64,000 nt of DNA from Maridesulfovibrio sp. (GCF_963676065.1 NZ_OY780933.1:1662001-1726000), one strand, 5' to 3'; shown: positions 32,120 to 41,574, counted from the first letter of the stretch. The notes: a model not told the origin generated them from the letters alone. Numbers and translations: made by a program.

Positions 32120-33346
32120 CTACTTAGTGTGATGGGTCCAGTATTCAACATTCGGGCTGAGGTGCAGAAGTCCGAATTCCTGACCAAGCTCAATGATCAG
32201 CACCAGAGCGAAACAGATGATGAGCAGCATTCCCGAATATTTGCGAATTGACCCTTGCGGCGAATATTTCCAGACAATGAATCCGGGCAGAATTCCGAAA
32301 ATTATACATTCCCCGACTCCGCCCACGAGGTTGATAGCAACTAGGAAGATATCCGGGTAGAGAATCCCGACCAGTAGCGGCGGAATAAAGGACATGCACC
32401 AGACTACCACTTTATTTTTAGTTCCGAAATTGGTTGAAGCAAGGTCACGCATGAAGCTCAGCAGTGCTGTTCCGTTCGCCATGAAGGCGGTGGACATGGC
32501 TACGACTGCGAATATCAGAGCTACATATGTGAATACCGGGGTCTGAAGCAGATTTTCCAGTGGTATGGTTGCCGGGTCGTTTTTACCGAAGGCGGTGATC
32601 AGGTCAATGTGCGTTTCAGGATTGGAAAGCGGCAGCGCACCGAGTACAACCAGCAGCCACGTGAGATTCATGATCATCCCTATAGTGGTGCCTCCGATGA
32701 TAGCGGTGCGAATTTTTTTGCGGTCATGATCCAGTGTCCGGCAGATGCTTGGAATTATGTTGTGAAAATGAAAGGCCATGAGCAGTACCGGAAGGCCAGC
32801 CGGAATGTAAGTCCAGTCCATATCTTTCAGATGGGCGGCGGAAACATCGGGGACAACCATGAAGACCAGCGCGCCGAAAGTTATCCACATAATGGAAACC
32901 ATGTAGGGTGTGCATCTGTGCATCATCTTCATGCCTAAGGCGGTCAGCCCTGTGATCAGACCGAAATAAAGGATAATGACCATTGTCTTAGGTATAGTCG
33001 ACTGCAGGCTCATGATTATGGATGATATTCCGCAAAGATAAGCAACCAGTATCCCATAGAGAATGATCAGGTTTGCAACAATTGTTACCCATTTTCCGGC
33101 ATTGCCAAGTTCATGCTGAAAAAAGGTGGGCAGATCCGCATTCTCACTGAAGGTCAGGCTTTTTTGTTCGGAGTAGATCAGGGCAGTGAAGGTCATGAGA
33201 ATCCACATGAAAAGTGTGGCGAAGACTGACGGGTAGAATCCAGCAGCGCAAAGATTCACGGGCAGGGCCAGAATACCTGCACCGAGCATATTTCCGACCA
33301 CCACAAACATCATGGACAGTGCGGAAGCTGATTTTTTCTGCGTCAT
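32120..33346 (-). CDS. Aromatic/hydroxy amino acid permease (HAAAP family)
   Basis: A 408-residue inner-membrane protein with about eleven hydrophobic segments. The first helix MMFVVVGNMLGAGILALPV carries the glycine motif of amino acid/polyamine transporters, and the overall pattern fits the tryptophan/tyrosine-type HAAAP family (Mtr/TyrP/SdaC relatives), which import amino acids with H+ or Na+. Substrate not fixed by sequence. ATG 33346 has GGAGG upstream. It lies downstream of aspA on the same strand but after a strong terminator, so read-through or its own promoter is needed. Confidence 0.8.
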   Translation of the reverse strand: MTQKKSASALSMMFVVVGNMLGAGILALPVNLCAAGFYPSVFATLFMWILMTFTALIYSEQKSLTFSENADLPTFFQHELGNAGKWVTIVANLIILYGILVAYLCGISSIIMSLQSTIPKTMVIILYFGLITGLTALGMKMMHRCTPYMVSIMWITFGALVFMVVPDVSAAHLKDMDWTYIPAGLPVLLMAFHFHNIIPSICRTLDHDRKKIRTAIIGGTTIGMIMNLTWLLVVLGALPLSNPETHIDLITAFGKNDPATIPLENLLQTPVFTYVALIFAVVAMSTAFMANGTALLSFMRDLASTNFGTKNKVVVWCMSFIPPLLVGILYPDIFLVAINLVGGVGECIIFGILPGFIVWKYSPQGSIRKYSGMLLIICFALVLIIELGQEFGLLHLSPNVEYWTHHTK

Positions 33347-33372
33347 TCTTACCTCCTGTTGCAAATCCGTTA

Positions 33373-33406
33373 AAAAAAAGCCCGCACATTTTTTTCTGTG
33401 CGGGCT
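33373..33406 (-). terminator. Terminator after aspA
   Basis: A 10-bp perfect stem (33379-33388 with 33397-33406, AGCCCGCACA arms) followed on the minus strand by T8. Confidence 0.9.
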
Positions 33407-33415
33407 CGAAGTTTT

Positions 33416-34831
33416 TTATCTCTTTTCGATAAGGTTCAACGGGTGCGTTTGAACCATGGATTCAGGCGATAGGGCTTTATCCAGTTCTGCTTTGGACATG
33501 TACCCTTTTTCTATGACGATATCGTAAACAGAGCGCGAAGATTTCAGTGCTTCATTGGCAACTTCGGTTGATTTTTCATAACCGATGTAGGGGTTGAGCG
33601 CTGTTACCAGTCCTATGCTGTTTTCCACATATCCGCGGCAGATATCTTCATTTGCGGTTATTCCGGAGATGCAGCGGTCGGCAAGGGTGCGGAATCCACG
33701 GCGCATGATGGTAAGTGAGTTGATCAGATTAGCGGCGATCACCGGTTCCATAACGTTAAGTTCAAGCTGACCTGCTTCCGCAGCCATGCTTACGGTAACA
33801 TCACTGCCGATAACGGTGAAGGCAATCTGATTGACCACTTCAGGGATAATCGGGTTTACCTTACCGGGCATGATTGAAGAGCCGGGAGCCATGGCCGGCA
33901 GGTTGATTTCATTCAACCCGCAACGCGGTCCGGATGAGAGCAAACGCAGGTCGTTGCAGATTTTGGAGATTTTTACAGCCACTCGCTTAAGTACACCGGA
34001 AAGTTGTACGTAAGCTCCTGTATCCTGAGTCGCCTCCACAAGATCCGGGGCCAGTTCCAGGGCAAATCCGCTGATTATTTTGAGCTTCTCGGTGACCATA
34101 TGGGCATAATTCGGCGGTGCGTTAAGGCCGGTACCAATGGCGGTGCCGCCCATATTAATTTCGCAGATCAGCGCCTTGGCCTCACGCACGCGTTCAATAT
34201 CTTCGCCTATCATTACTGAGTAGGATGAGAATTCCTGCCCCAGCGTCATGGGCACGGCATCCTGTAGCTGTGTGCGGCCCATCTTAAGGATGTGGGAAAA
34301 TTCTTTGCCTTTGGTTGCGAAGCTTGCCTGCAGATATTCCATGGATTCAATGAGCTGATTCATCTTGGCGATGAGGGTCAGCCGCAGGCAGGTAGGATAC
34401 ACGTCATTGGTGGACTGCGCCATATTAACGTGAATGTTGGGATGCAGATGATCGTATTCGCCGCGTTTGTAGCCGAGGAATTCCAAGCCGATGTTGGCGA
34501 TGACTTCGTTGGCATTCATGTTGGTGGACGTTCCTGCGCCGCCTTGAATGATATCAACTACAAATTGATCATGATGTTTGTCAGCCAGAAGCTCTTCACA
34601 GGCAAAGACGATGGCTTTGGTCTTATCATCTTCAAGCCTTCCCAGTTCATTGTTGGTCAGGGCGGCTGCTTTTTTGATTTGAGCCAGCGAATAAATAATA
34701 TGCGGGTAGTGGGAGATGGGGATCCCGGTGATGCGGAAGTTTTCGGATGCCCTCATGGTTTGGGCACCGTAAAGAGCGTCCTCGGGAACTTCCTTCAGGC
34801 CGATGCAGTCGTGTTCATTACGAAATTTCAT
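33416..34831 (-). CDS. aspA: Aspartate ammonia-lyase
   Basis: A 471-residue member of the fumarase/aspartase superfamily. It begins with EHDCIGLKEVPEDALYGAQTMRA, has the substrate loop QGGAGTSTNMNANEV and HPNIHVNMAQSTNDV, and the signature GSSIMPGKVNP. Length and the ALYGAQT start favour aspartase over class II fumarase, though fumarase cannot be excluded by eye. Aspartase deaminates aspartate to fumarate and ammonia. The following amino acid permease gene fits amino-acid use. Confidence 0.88.
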   Translation of the reverse strand: MKFRNEHDCIGLKEVPEDALYGAQTMRASENFRITGIPISHYPHIIYSLAQIKKAAALTNNELGRLEDDKTKAIVFACEELLADKHHDQFVVDIIQGGAGTSTNMNANEVIANIGLEFLGYKRGEYDHLHPNIHVNMAQSTNDVYPTCLRLTLIAKMNQLIESMEYLQASFATKGKEFSHILKMGRTQLQDAVPMTLGQEFSSYSVMIGEDIERVREAKALICEINMGGTAIGTGLNAPPNYAHMVTEKLKIISGFALELAPDLVEATQDTGAYVQLSGVLKRVAVKISKICNDLRLLSSGPRCGLNEINLPAMAPGSSIMPGKVNPIIPEVVNQIAFTVIGSDVTVSMAAEAGQLELNVMEPVIAANLINSLTIMRRGFRTLADRCISGITANEDICRGYVENSIGLVTALNPYIGYEKSTEVANEALKSSRSVYDIVIEKGYMSKAELDKALSPESMVQTHPLNLIEKR

Positions 34832-34880
34832 TTATTACTCCAAAAAATGCAGTGCAGGTATGTTGTGAAGAATGTGGAAA

Positions 34881-34910
34881 ATGCCCTATATGAAAAACAG
34901 GGCACATTTT
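34881..34910 (-). terminator. Weak terminator after diguanylate cyclase gene
   Basis: TGCCCT/AGGGCA arms (34882-34887 with 34899-34904) extended by A/T pairs and followed on the minus strand by a short T run. It overlaps the leader region of aspA. Confidence 0.4.
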
Positions 34911-34924
34911 TACCGATTTTTAAA

Positions 34925-34952
34925 ATTTTATCATATAAGTAAATAGCGTCAA
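34925..34952 (-). promoter_or_regulatory. Sigma-70 promoter candidate for aspA
   Basis: Minus strand -35 TTGACG (34947-34952), 16-bp spacer, -10 TAAAAT (34925-34930), about 95 bp upstream of the aspA start. Confidence 0.55.
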
Positions 34953-34974
34953 TACAACTGTGTGAAATCTTTGT

Positions 34975-37335
34975 CTACAATGTCTCTGTCGTTAGAAATG
35001 AGTATCCGTTTTTACCTTTCCTTTTTGCTTTGTACATCGCGTCATCCGCAATTCGGATTAGCTTTTCTTTTTCATCACCGTTTTCAGGGTAAATACTGAT
35101 TCCTATGCTGACCCCGATTCTGTATATCTTTTCGCTGATGTAGAAAGGGGCGCGCATGGAATCGATGATGCGCTGGGCAACAACTTCAATTTCACCCGGA
35201 GCGCCGATATCCTGAAGGATGAAAATGAATTCATCGCCTCCTATGCGCGAGAGGGTATCACTGGTGCGCAGGCAATCGCTGAATCTTCCGGCGACTTCCT
35301 TGAGCACGGAGTCTCCTGCAATGTGGCCGAGCTCGTCATTAACCTGTTTGAAGTTATCAAGGTCGGCGTAAAGGATGCCCATTTTGATGTTATTACGTTT
35401 AGCGCGGGAAAGAGCCTGCTTTAAGCGGTCGTCAAAAAGCACCCTGTTGGGTAGACCTGTAAGGTTATCAAACATAGCCAGACGGCGCATTGTGTTCTCG
35501 TGTTCCTTGCGGTCGGAAATATCCATGAGAAAACCGTCCATGCGGATTATTTCTCCATCTGCATTCTTGACTGCCATGATGCTTTCACTGGCCCAGAATG
35601 TGGAACCATCCCTGCGTTTGTGTTTGGCTTCAAAGTTCTCTGCGTGCCCGAATTTATCCAGAATCGTCAGTAAACGGGCTCTGTCTTCGGGATTCTCGTA
35701 GCAGCAAGCTGAAATATTGATGTTTTTGCTGAGGAATGATTCCGATGAACTATAACCGTAGTAACTGGCCATTTGACCGTTGGCGCTGATGAATTTTCCT
35801 TGCGGAGTCGTCTGAAAAATACCCAGCGGAGCGGTTGTTACCAGCGCACTGTAGTTTTCTTCGGCCCTGCGCAGGGCTTCTTCTTCGTTTTTGCGGTCTG
35901 TAATATCAAGGATAAAACCGACCATGGTTCTTTCTTCGGGAAGCTTGGCCCCTTTTTCATACATCCAGCGCTCTTTGCCGTCATTGCAGATTATGCGGTA
36001 TTCATATTCAAAGGGTTTGTTGCTGCTCAGTGCGCCGTTTATTGCATTCTTAAGGCTGGTGCGGTCATCGGGATGCACCAGATCATAGTACATGCTTTTC
36101 CCTTTCTTGAGGAAAATAGAAGGATCATAACCGCAGACTTTTTTAATTTTAGAGCTGATGTAATGCATTTCATAGGGGCTGTCCGTATCGCATTTATAGA
36201 TGACGCCCGGCGCATTTCCGGCAATGGCTTCAAACAGATTGTCTTTACTCCGTAACTCTCTGTTTTGACATAGAAGAATCTGCTGTGATCTGTGGTGGTA
36301 AAAAACGAATATAATAGTGGAACATAGGAGAAGGATAAAACACAGCATTGCCAAGCGGATAGTCCGTGCGGAATACATAGAAGGGGTCGCATCAGTTTCA
36401 GGAGCGGAGATGGCTACTATAAGTCTTTTTTCTCCAAGTCTGGCCGTGTTCCATGCAACCAGTTTGCGTTCTACATGCTTGTTTCTTTGTACTGTAAATC
36501 TGTATTCGCCCACCCCTTGCTTTTCGTTTTGCATACGGGAATCAATGCGGAGCAGATCTTGATATTCTTTGTGAAGGTCAAAAATATTCTTACCGATAAT
36601 ATCTTTTTCCTGATCGTATATAACGATTCCGGAGCCATCTACGATATATCCGGAGCCGAATTTACCGATACGTAAATTGGCGACGTATTTGTCAACCAGT
36701 TTGTCCAGATCTATAACCACGGTCAGTATTCCCGCGAACCGTTCATTATCCCAGACCGGCATGTTCAACCCGGCAAGACGTATTTTTTTGTTTATCAGCG
36801 GTTTGGGGGTAATGAATCCGGTATGCATACCTGAAATAACGGAATAGTACTTTTCTGCCCAGTCCTGAGCTGCCTGATGGGCCAGCCCCAGCTGTGGAGT
36901 ATTTATGTCTGAAGTTATGTCTTCTTTTTTTGGGGCAGAGTGGAAGCTGAACAGGATAATTTCGGTCTGGGAGCTCTGTTTTATTTTAAAAAGATGTTTG
37001 ATGGAGTCGGAGGAACGTTTACCGTTGAGGAAATCAATAAGTGAGTAGTTGCAAAGAGTGTATGATGTGTTGACAATATCTTTCAGTTTGTCTTCCAGTG
37101 CGGTTGCAATCAGATTTGTCTGCAAGGCCTGGCTCTCATTGAAAATTTTTTCCTGTTCATCGATGGCGATCGTGTCCATCTTTAGACAGAAGTACCCGGC
37201 AAAGACCAAAATAGATATCAGTGGAATAACCAATTTAAACGGAACCCAGCGGCTGAAGAAGTCAGATGCGCCGGCCGGAATAATCCAGTTTCGCTCCGGG
37301 CTGCTGCTTTCAGCATTATCTTTGGGTGCATTCAT
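34975..37335 (-). CDS. Membrane diguanylate cyclase with periplasmic cache sensor and two PAS domains
   Basis: A 786-residue protein: membrane helix 30-50, a large periplasmic dCache-like sensor region (about 55-325), second helix near 328-348, PAS domain 1 (about 360-480), PAS domain 2 (about 485-610) and a GGDEF domain. The active-site GGDEF is at 699-703, and the inhibitory I-site RTSD lies five residues before it, so product feedback is expected. It should make cyclic di-GMP in response to an external small ligand. It overlaps the RarD-like gene by 4 bp (its ATG lies within the end of that gene). An EAL phosphodiesterase gene is encoded just upstream on the same strand. Confidence 0.92.
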   Translation of the reverse strand: MNAPKDNAESSSPERNWIIPAGASDFFSRWVPFKLVIPLISILVFAGYFCLKMDTIAIDEQEKIFNESQALQTNLIATALEDKLKDIVNTSYTLCNYSLIDFLNGKRSSDSIKHLFKIKQSSQTEIILFSFHSAPKKEDITSDINTPQLGLAHQAAQDWAEKYYSVISGMHTGFITPKPLINKKIRLAGLNMPVWDNERFAGILTVVIDLDKLVDKYVANLRIGKFGSGYIVDGSGIVIYDQEKDIIGKNIFDLHKEYQDLLRIDSRMQNEKQGVGEYRFTVQRNKHVERKLVAWNTARLGEKRLIVAISAPETDATPSMYSARTIRLAMLCFILLLCSTIIFVFYHHRSQQILLCQNRELRSKDNLFEAIAGNAPGVIYKCDTDSPYEMHYISSKIKKVCGYDPSIFLKKGKSMYYDLVHPDDRTSLKNAINGALSSNKPFEYEYRIICNDGKERWMYEKGAKLPEERTMVGFILDITDRKNEEEALRRAEENYSALVTTAPLGIFQTTPQGKFISANGQMASYYGYSSSESFLSKNINISACCYENPEDRARLLTILDKFGHAENFEAKHKRRDGSTFWASESIMAVKNADGEIIRMDGFLMDISDRKEHENTMRRLAMFDNLTGLPNRVLFDDRLKQALSRAKRNNIKMGILYADLDNFKQVNDELGHIAGDSVLKEVAGRFSDCLRTSDTLSRIGGDEFIFILQDIGAPGEIEVVAQRIIDSMRAPFYISEKIYRIGVSIGISIYPENGDEKEKLIRIADDAMYKAKRKGKNGYSFLTTETL

Positions 37336-38249
37336 GGTTTAATTCTTTTCCGGTTATTTATTTTTGACATTGCCTTGAAATTATTTCTTATTCCATCTGC
37401 TACATAGACCGCGATGCCGCACCATATAAAAGCAAATGTAATCAGTCTCGTAGAGTTAAACGGTTCCTTATATACAAAAATGCCCAGCATAAGGGCCAGC
37501 GTAGGGGCTATGTACTGCATCATTCCTAATGTAACCAGCCGCAGTCGGCGTGCTCCTTGAGCAAAAAAGATAAGCGGCATGGATGTTGCGGCACCGGCTC
37601 CAATCAGAAGCAGGTTCTCGATTACATTTATTTTAGGTATACTTATTTCACCAGAAAAAGCCAGCCAGATAAGATATCCTGCGGAAAAAGGGGCGAGTAC
37701 GGCAGTTTCGACAAAAAGTCCCGGTAGGGATTGAACTGTCATAATCTTGCGCACCAGTCCGTAAAACGAGAACGATACCGCCAGTATTAACGCTATGTAA
37801 GGAACGTGTCCATAATCAATTATAGAATATCCGACCCCACAGGCTGCAAGCAGGATTGCTACGGTCTGCGTCCCGGTAAGTTTATCTTTCATGAAGGCGA
37901 AACCGAGCAGTGCATTCATCAGCGGAGTCATGTAATAGCCCATGCTGGTATCTATTACATGACCGTGATTAACGGCCCAGATGTAGATGAACCAATTGGT
38001 CCCAATGAGTAAGCTGCTTATAGTCAGCAGAATTTTACCTTTGCTGTCCGCAAGGGCTGTTTTGACTTCTTTCCATCTCTTTTTGTAGAAAAGTAGAATT
38101 CCTACAAAGACCAGCGACCAGATAATCCTGTTGCAGAGCAGCTCCAGAGCCGGAACATTTTCCAGTGATTTCCAGTAAACCGGTAACAGGCCCCAGAGAA
38201 TGAATGCCCCTGCAGCGTATATCAACCCGTCATAAGTATCTTTATTCAT
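37332..38249 (-). CDS. rarD: RarD-like DMT-family (EamA) transporter
   Basis: A 305-residue membrane protein with about ten hydrophobic helices and the RarD pattern: DGLIYAAGAFILWGLLPVYWK at the start, ELLCNRIIWSLVF, GTNWFIYIWAVNHGHVIDTSMGYYMTPL and AQGARRLRLVTLGMMQYIAPTLALMLG. RarD proteins are EamA transporters whose natural substrate is unsettled. ATG 38249 is chosen (AAGGACAAGG upstream). Overlaps the diguanylate cyclase start by 4 bp, so the two are translationally coupled. Confidence 0.85.
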   Translation of the reverse strand: MNKDTYDGLIYAAGAFILWGLLPVYWKSLENVPALELLCNRIIWSLVFVGILLFYKKRWKEVKTALADSKGKILLTISSLLIGTNWFIYIWAVNHGHVIDTSMGYYMTPLMNALLGFAFMKDKLTGTQTVAILLAACGVGYSIIDYGHVPYIALILAVSFSFYGLVRKIMTVQSLPGLFVETAVLAPFSAGYLIWLAFSGEISIPKINVIENLLLIGAGAATSMPLIFFAQGARRLRLVTLGMMQYIAPTLALMLGIFVYKEPFNSTRLITFAFIWCGIAVYVADGIRNNFKAMSKINNRKRIKP

Positions 38250-38342
38250 CTTGCCTTGTCCTTTCATAATTGGAGGTAGGAAAGATATGTCAATCCCTAC
38301 AAGGGTGCAACAAACTTTATATTTTGTGCTATAGGTACAGGC

Positions 38343-39566
38343 TTATTCTGTGCTGATATCAATGCAGATTATTGGTGAACGCGGCGTGTCGTATAATTTT
38401 GTAGAAACAGTTACGCAATTGTTGCCTGAAGCAAGGGAAATGTACGGGGCAGTGGTGTGCCAATCATTACCTGATTTAATGGTCAGGTAATATTCTTTCA
38501 GGGAGTGATCGGCGCCAGCCGGGGCGGGCTGGTATATCAGACGCCTGTTTTCTTTAAGCTTATACGGGTTGCAGATCGTCTCTGAAATCTGGACTCCGTG
38601 CGTATCCAGAATATATGCACACTCTATTTCCTTGGTTTCAGCTATGAAGGTCGATAATGCCGAGTCGGAAGTGTCCGGAGTGCCGTCCATAAGGGCTTCT
38701 CGTAGTTTCCCAGCCATTCTTTTGTAGCTGTTTTCCATAATCTTCTGGCGGTTTAATTTTTCCAGAATATGGGTTTTGAAACGTGAAGCTAAAAATTTTA
38801 TGGGAGTATTATCCGTCTTAACTGCAATGGCGGCAGGTAAGGGCTTGCTGAAAAAGAAACCCTGAAAAACATCAATACCCATTGCCATCAGTGTGAGGGC
38901 TTCTTCTACCGTTTCAATCCCTTCGGCAAGAGGCATACACCCCGTGCGCTCGGCAAGGCTTATAAGCGAGCGGGTTACTGCCTTGTTGTAAAACTGTTTA
39001 TTGATACCGGTGATCAGTGAGCGGTCTATCTTGATTATGTCCGGCTCAAGGGATGGGATACGGTCCAGATTTGAATGACCGGTCCCCACGTCATCAAGAG
39101 CGATGAGGAAACCGCAATCGCGGGAATTGCCGACAAAAGAACTCAAAGCACAGTCACTTCCGGCCTTGGATTCAATTATTTCAAGAATGATATTGTTTGT
39201 CGGTATACCGCACTGGGTTACCATTTTTCTGGTTAACCCGTAACCAAAAGTCTTTTCATTGATGATACCCGCGTCAATATTTACGGATAAAAGTAGTGAA
39301 CGGTCTCTTTTTGAAATCGGTGCGAATGTTTCGAAGGCTTTCTTGCGGCAGGCTCTATCCAGTAGGGTAAGGGTCTTCAAGTCTTCACACATGCCGAAGA
39401 GCATGAACGGGGGAATGGTTTCCCCGGTGTGGGGATTTATGGCTCTGGTCAAGGCCTCGAATCCTATGACTCCCTTACGGTTCATGGATATAAGCGGCTG
39501 CAGCACGGTGGTCAGGCAATCATTTTCAATGATTTCTGCAATTGAGAAGTCTGTAGTGATATTCAT
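38343..39566 (-). CDS. EAL-domain cyclic-di-GMP phosphodiesterase with unusual C-terminal domain
   Basis: A 407-residue cytosolic protein. Residues about 8-245 are an EAL domain with catalytic residues in place: GFEALTRA, SVNIDAG, the Glu in ILEIIES, ALDDVGTGHSN, IIKIDRSLI and PLAEGIET. It should therefore cleave cyclic di-GMP. Residues about 260-405 are a C-terminal region (YILDTHGVQISETICNP, then YYLTIKSG and ending SPIICIDISTE) that resembles a cache/PDC-like sensor fold without membrane helices. Together with the diguanylate cyclase downstream it may form a local signalling pair. Confidence 0.85.
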   Translation of the reverse strand: MNITTDFSIAEIIENDCLTTVLQPLISMNRKGVIGFEALTRAINPHTGETIPPFMLFGMCEDLKTLTLLDRACRKKAFETFAPISKRDRSLLLSVNIDAGIINEKTFGYGLTRKMVTQCGIPTNNIILEIIESKAGSDCALSSFVGNSRDCGFLIALDDVGTGHSNLDRIPSLEPDIIKIDRSLITGINKQFYNKAVTRSLISLAERTGCMPLAEGIETVEEALTLMAMGIDVFQGFFFSKPLPAAIAVKTDNTPIKFLASRFKTHILEKLNRQKIMENSYKRMAGKLREALMDGTPDTSDSALSTFIAETKEIECAYILDTHGVQISETICNPYKLKENRRLIYQPAPAGADHSLKEYYLTIKSGNDWHTTAPYISLASGNNCVTVSTKLYDTPRSPIICIDISTE

Positions 39567-39641
39567 AAAAGCAGTCGCTTAGTTTAAAAAGGCTTTCGAC
39601 ACAATCAAATTCTTAAGAGCGCTTAGAGTATTTGTTTTTCA

Positions 39642-39680
39642 AAAAGCGGCCGAAAGGGTGGGAAGTCCCTTTCGGCCGTT
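39642..39680 (-). terminator. Terminator of amtB-glnK operon
   Basis: A 12-bp perfect stem (39647-39658 with 39667-39678, CGGCCGAAAGGG arms) followed on the minus strand by CTTTTTG. It lies about 120 bp after the glnK stop. Confidence 0.8.
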
Positions 39681-39684
39681 GCGA

Positions 39685-39748
39685 TCTGATGGAGGTGGTC
39701 ATCAGACCGAGGGTGGTCGGGCTTAACTGCCGATGCTAAATCCGACCT
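39685..39748 (-). other. Two further stem-loops in the glnK 3' region
   Basis: TCTGATG/CATCAGA (39685-39706) and GGTCGG/CCGACC (39715-39748) lie between the glnK stop and its terminator, making a structured 3' UTR of about 150 nt. It could be a 3'-UTR-derived small RNA or simply stabilise the message. Confidence 0.35.
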
Positions 39749-39796
39749 GCTGTACACTAATTGGGGTTAGAGTGATATGTGGTTAACGTGTTGTGC

Positions 39797-40126
39797 TTAG
39801 AGTGATTCTTCGCCGGTCCTGATTCTGATGGTCCGGTTAAGGTCCTGTACAAAGATGACACCGTCACCTTCTTTGCCTGTCTGTGCACCGGTTTTGATAG
39901 CTTCCAGTGCTCCGTCTATTTTTTCGTCATCCAGACCGATTTCGATGCGGACTTTTTTGAGCAGGTTAACTTCCATTACTACGCCGCGATATGTTTCGGT
40001 GAATCCTGCTCCTCTACCGGAGCCGAGGATGTTGGTAACCGACATTGTGTAGATTCCCTTGGCGTATAGGGCCTGTTTTACTGGGGTGAGGCACTCGGGC
40101 CTGACATATGCGATGATGAGTTTCAT
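39797..40126 (-). CDS. glnK: PII-family nitrogen regulatory protein, divergent
   Basis: A 109-residue PII protein, the trimeric sensor of ATP/ADP and 2-oxoglutarate that gates AmtB. Ungapped comparison with E. coli GlnB from memory keeps TETYRG (Tyr46), AQTG, EGDG and the C-terminal IRIRTGEE. However, the uridylylated Tyr51 position is Met51, the 2-oxoglutarate/Mg ligand Gln39 is Gly39, and the ATP-contacting Lys90 is Val90. It is thus unlikely to be controlled by GlnD-type uridylylation, and its ligand response may differ. It lies 30 bp after amtB in the same sigma-54 controlled operon. Confidence 0.9.
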   Translation of the reverse strand: MKLIIAYVRPECLTPVKQALYAKGIYTMSVTNILGSGRGAGFTETYRGVVMEVNLLKKVRIEIGLDDEKIDGALEAIKTGAQTGKEGDGVIFVQDLNRTIRIRTGEESL

Positions 40127-40156
40127 TATATTATTCCTCTCTTGCTGGTGGTTCGA

Positions 40157-41527
40157 TTATTCGTTGGAGAAGATCTGAAAGCCGTTGTAGGATTCCATGC
40201 CGTGTTCGCTGATGTCGAGACCTTTCATTTCTTCTTCAGCTGTTACCCTGATGCCCATTATAGCTTTGGCGAGGCTGAAAGCGAGGTAGCCCATTCCGAA
40301 AGCCCAGACAAAGCAGGCTACTACACCGATGAGCTGAGTTGTGAGGATTCCGAAACCGCCGCCGTAGAACAGGCCGCCTGTGCCGTCGTTGAGTGCGGGA
40401 GTGGTGAAGAGGCCACAAGCGATAGTTCCCCAGGCACCGCAGACACCGTGTACGGAAACCGCACCAACCGGGTCGTCAATTTTCAGCACTTTATCAATGA
40501 ACTCGATGGAAAGAACTACCAGGATACCTGCGATAATACCGATGATGATTGAAGCTCCGGGAGTAACGGTTGCGCAGGGAGCGGTAATACCTACCAGACC
40601 AGCCAGAGCGCCGTTACAGGTCATGGAGATATCAGGCTTGCCGTATTTGAACCAGGAGGTGAACATTGCACCGAGGGTACCCGCACAAGCGGAGAGACTG
40701 GTTGTTACAGCGATGAGACCGATGGAGCCGTCAGCAGTGGTGGTGGAACCGGGGTTAAAACCGAACCAACCGAACCAGAGGATGAATACACCAAGTGATG
40801 CCAGCGGAATGTTGTGACCGGGGATAGCTTTGGCTTTACCGTCAGCAGTATATTTGCCGATACGGGGTCCGAGGATCATAGCGCCTGCAAGTGCGATCCA
40901 GCCACCAACGGAGTGAACAACAGTGGAGCCTGCGAAGTCCATGAATCCCAGACCTTCGAGCCAGCCTGCACCGGAATCGCCGAGCCAGAGAGAGCCCCAT
41001 GCCCAGTGACCTGAGATAGGATAGATCAGACCGGTAACAATACAGGTAACGAGAAGATAACTGCTGAATTTGGTGCGCTCGGCGATACCACCGGATACGA
41101 TGGTTGCAGCTGTTGCAGCAAATACAGACTGGAAGAACCAGAAAGTAATGGTCCACTGTGAGTCGGGGTCGGTAAGTCCGATTCCTGCAAGGGAAAATCC
41201 GCTTGTGCCGATGAAGCCACCTGCATCAAGACCGAACATGAGACCGAAGCCGATCAGAAAAAAGATGATTGAACCGGCTGCAAAGTCGAGAAAGTTTTTC
41301 ATCAGGATGTTACCTGCACTTTTTGCGCGGGTAAATCCTGCTTCAACGCATGCAAAACCTGCCTGCATAAAAAATACAAGTATAGCGGCGAGAAGAGTCC
41401 AGAGAATGTTACCGTGAACCTGAGACATAGCCTCTTCAGCCGCGAAAGCCGCGGAAGGTGCTGCCAGGAGCATGAGCATTGCGAGGGCCGGAATTTTACG
41501 GCCTACCATTGAACGTTTAATAGTCAT
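40157..41527 (-). CDS. amtB: Ammonium transporter
   Basis: A 456-residue Amt/MEP/Rh protein with signal peptide (residues 1-29, ending AAPSAAFAA) and eleven membrane helices. Signatures include GFACVEAGFTRAKSAGNILMKN, the DFAGSTVVHSVGG motif and late SVHGVCGAWGTIACG, containing the twin-histidine pore residues. ATG 41527 has GGAGG upstream, and the longer frame to 41602 would run across the promoter. Transcribed from a consensus sigma-54 promoter and followed by glnK, so nitrogen limitation likely induces it. Confidence 0.95.
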   Translation of the reverse strand: MTIKRSMVGRKIPALAMLMLLAAPSAAFAAEEAMSQVHGNILWTLLAAILVFFMQAGFACVEAGFTRAKSAGNILMKNFLDFAAGSIIFFLIGFGLMFGLDAGGFIGTSGFSLAGIGLTDPDSQWTITFWFFQSVFAATAATIVSGGIAERTKFSSYLLVTCIVTGLIYPISGHWAWGSLWLGDSGAGWLEGLGFMDFAGSTVVHSVGGWIALAGAMILGPRIGKYTADGKAKAIPGHNIPLASLGVFILWFGWFGFNPGSTTTADGSIGLIAVTTSLSACAGTLGAMFTSWFKYGKPDISMTCNGALAGLVGITAPCATVTPGASIIIGIIAGILVVLSIEFIDKVLKIDDPVGAVSVHGVCGAWGTIACGLFTTPALNDGTGGLFYGGGFGILTTQLIGVVACFVWAFGMGYLAFSLAKAIMGIRVTAEEEMKGLDISEHGMESYNGFQIFSNE

Positions 41528-41574
41528 ACAGTCCTCCTTAGGGGTGTTGATTGCTTCAAGGATGTTTTTCTTTA

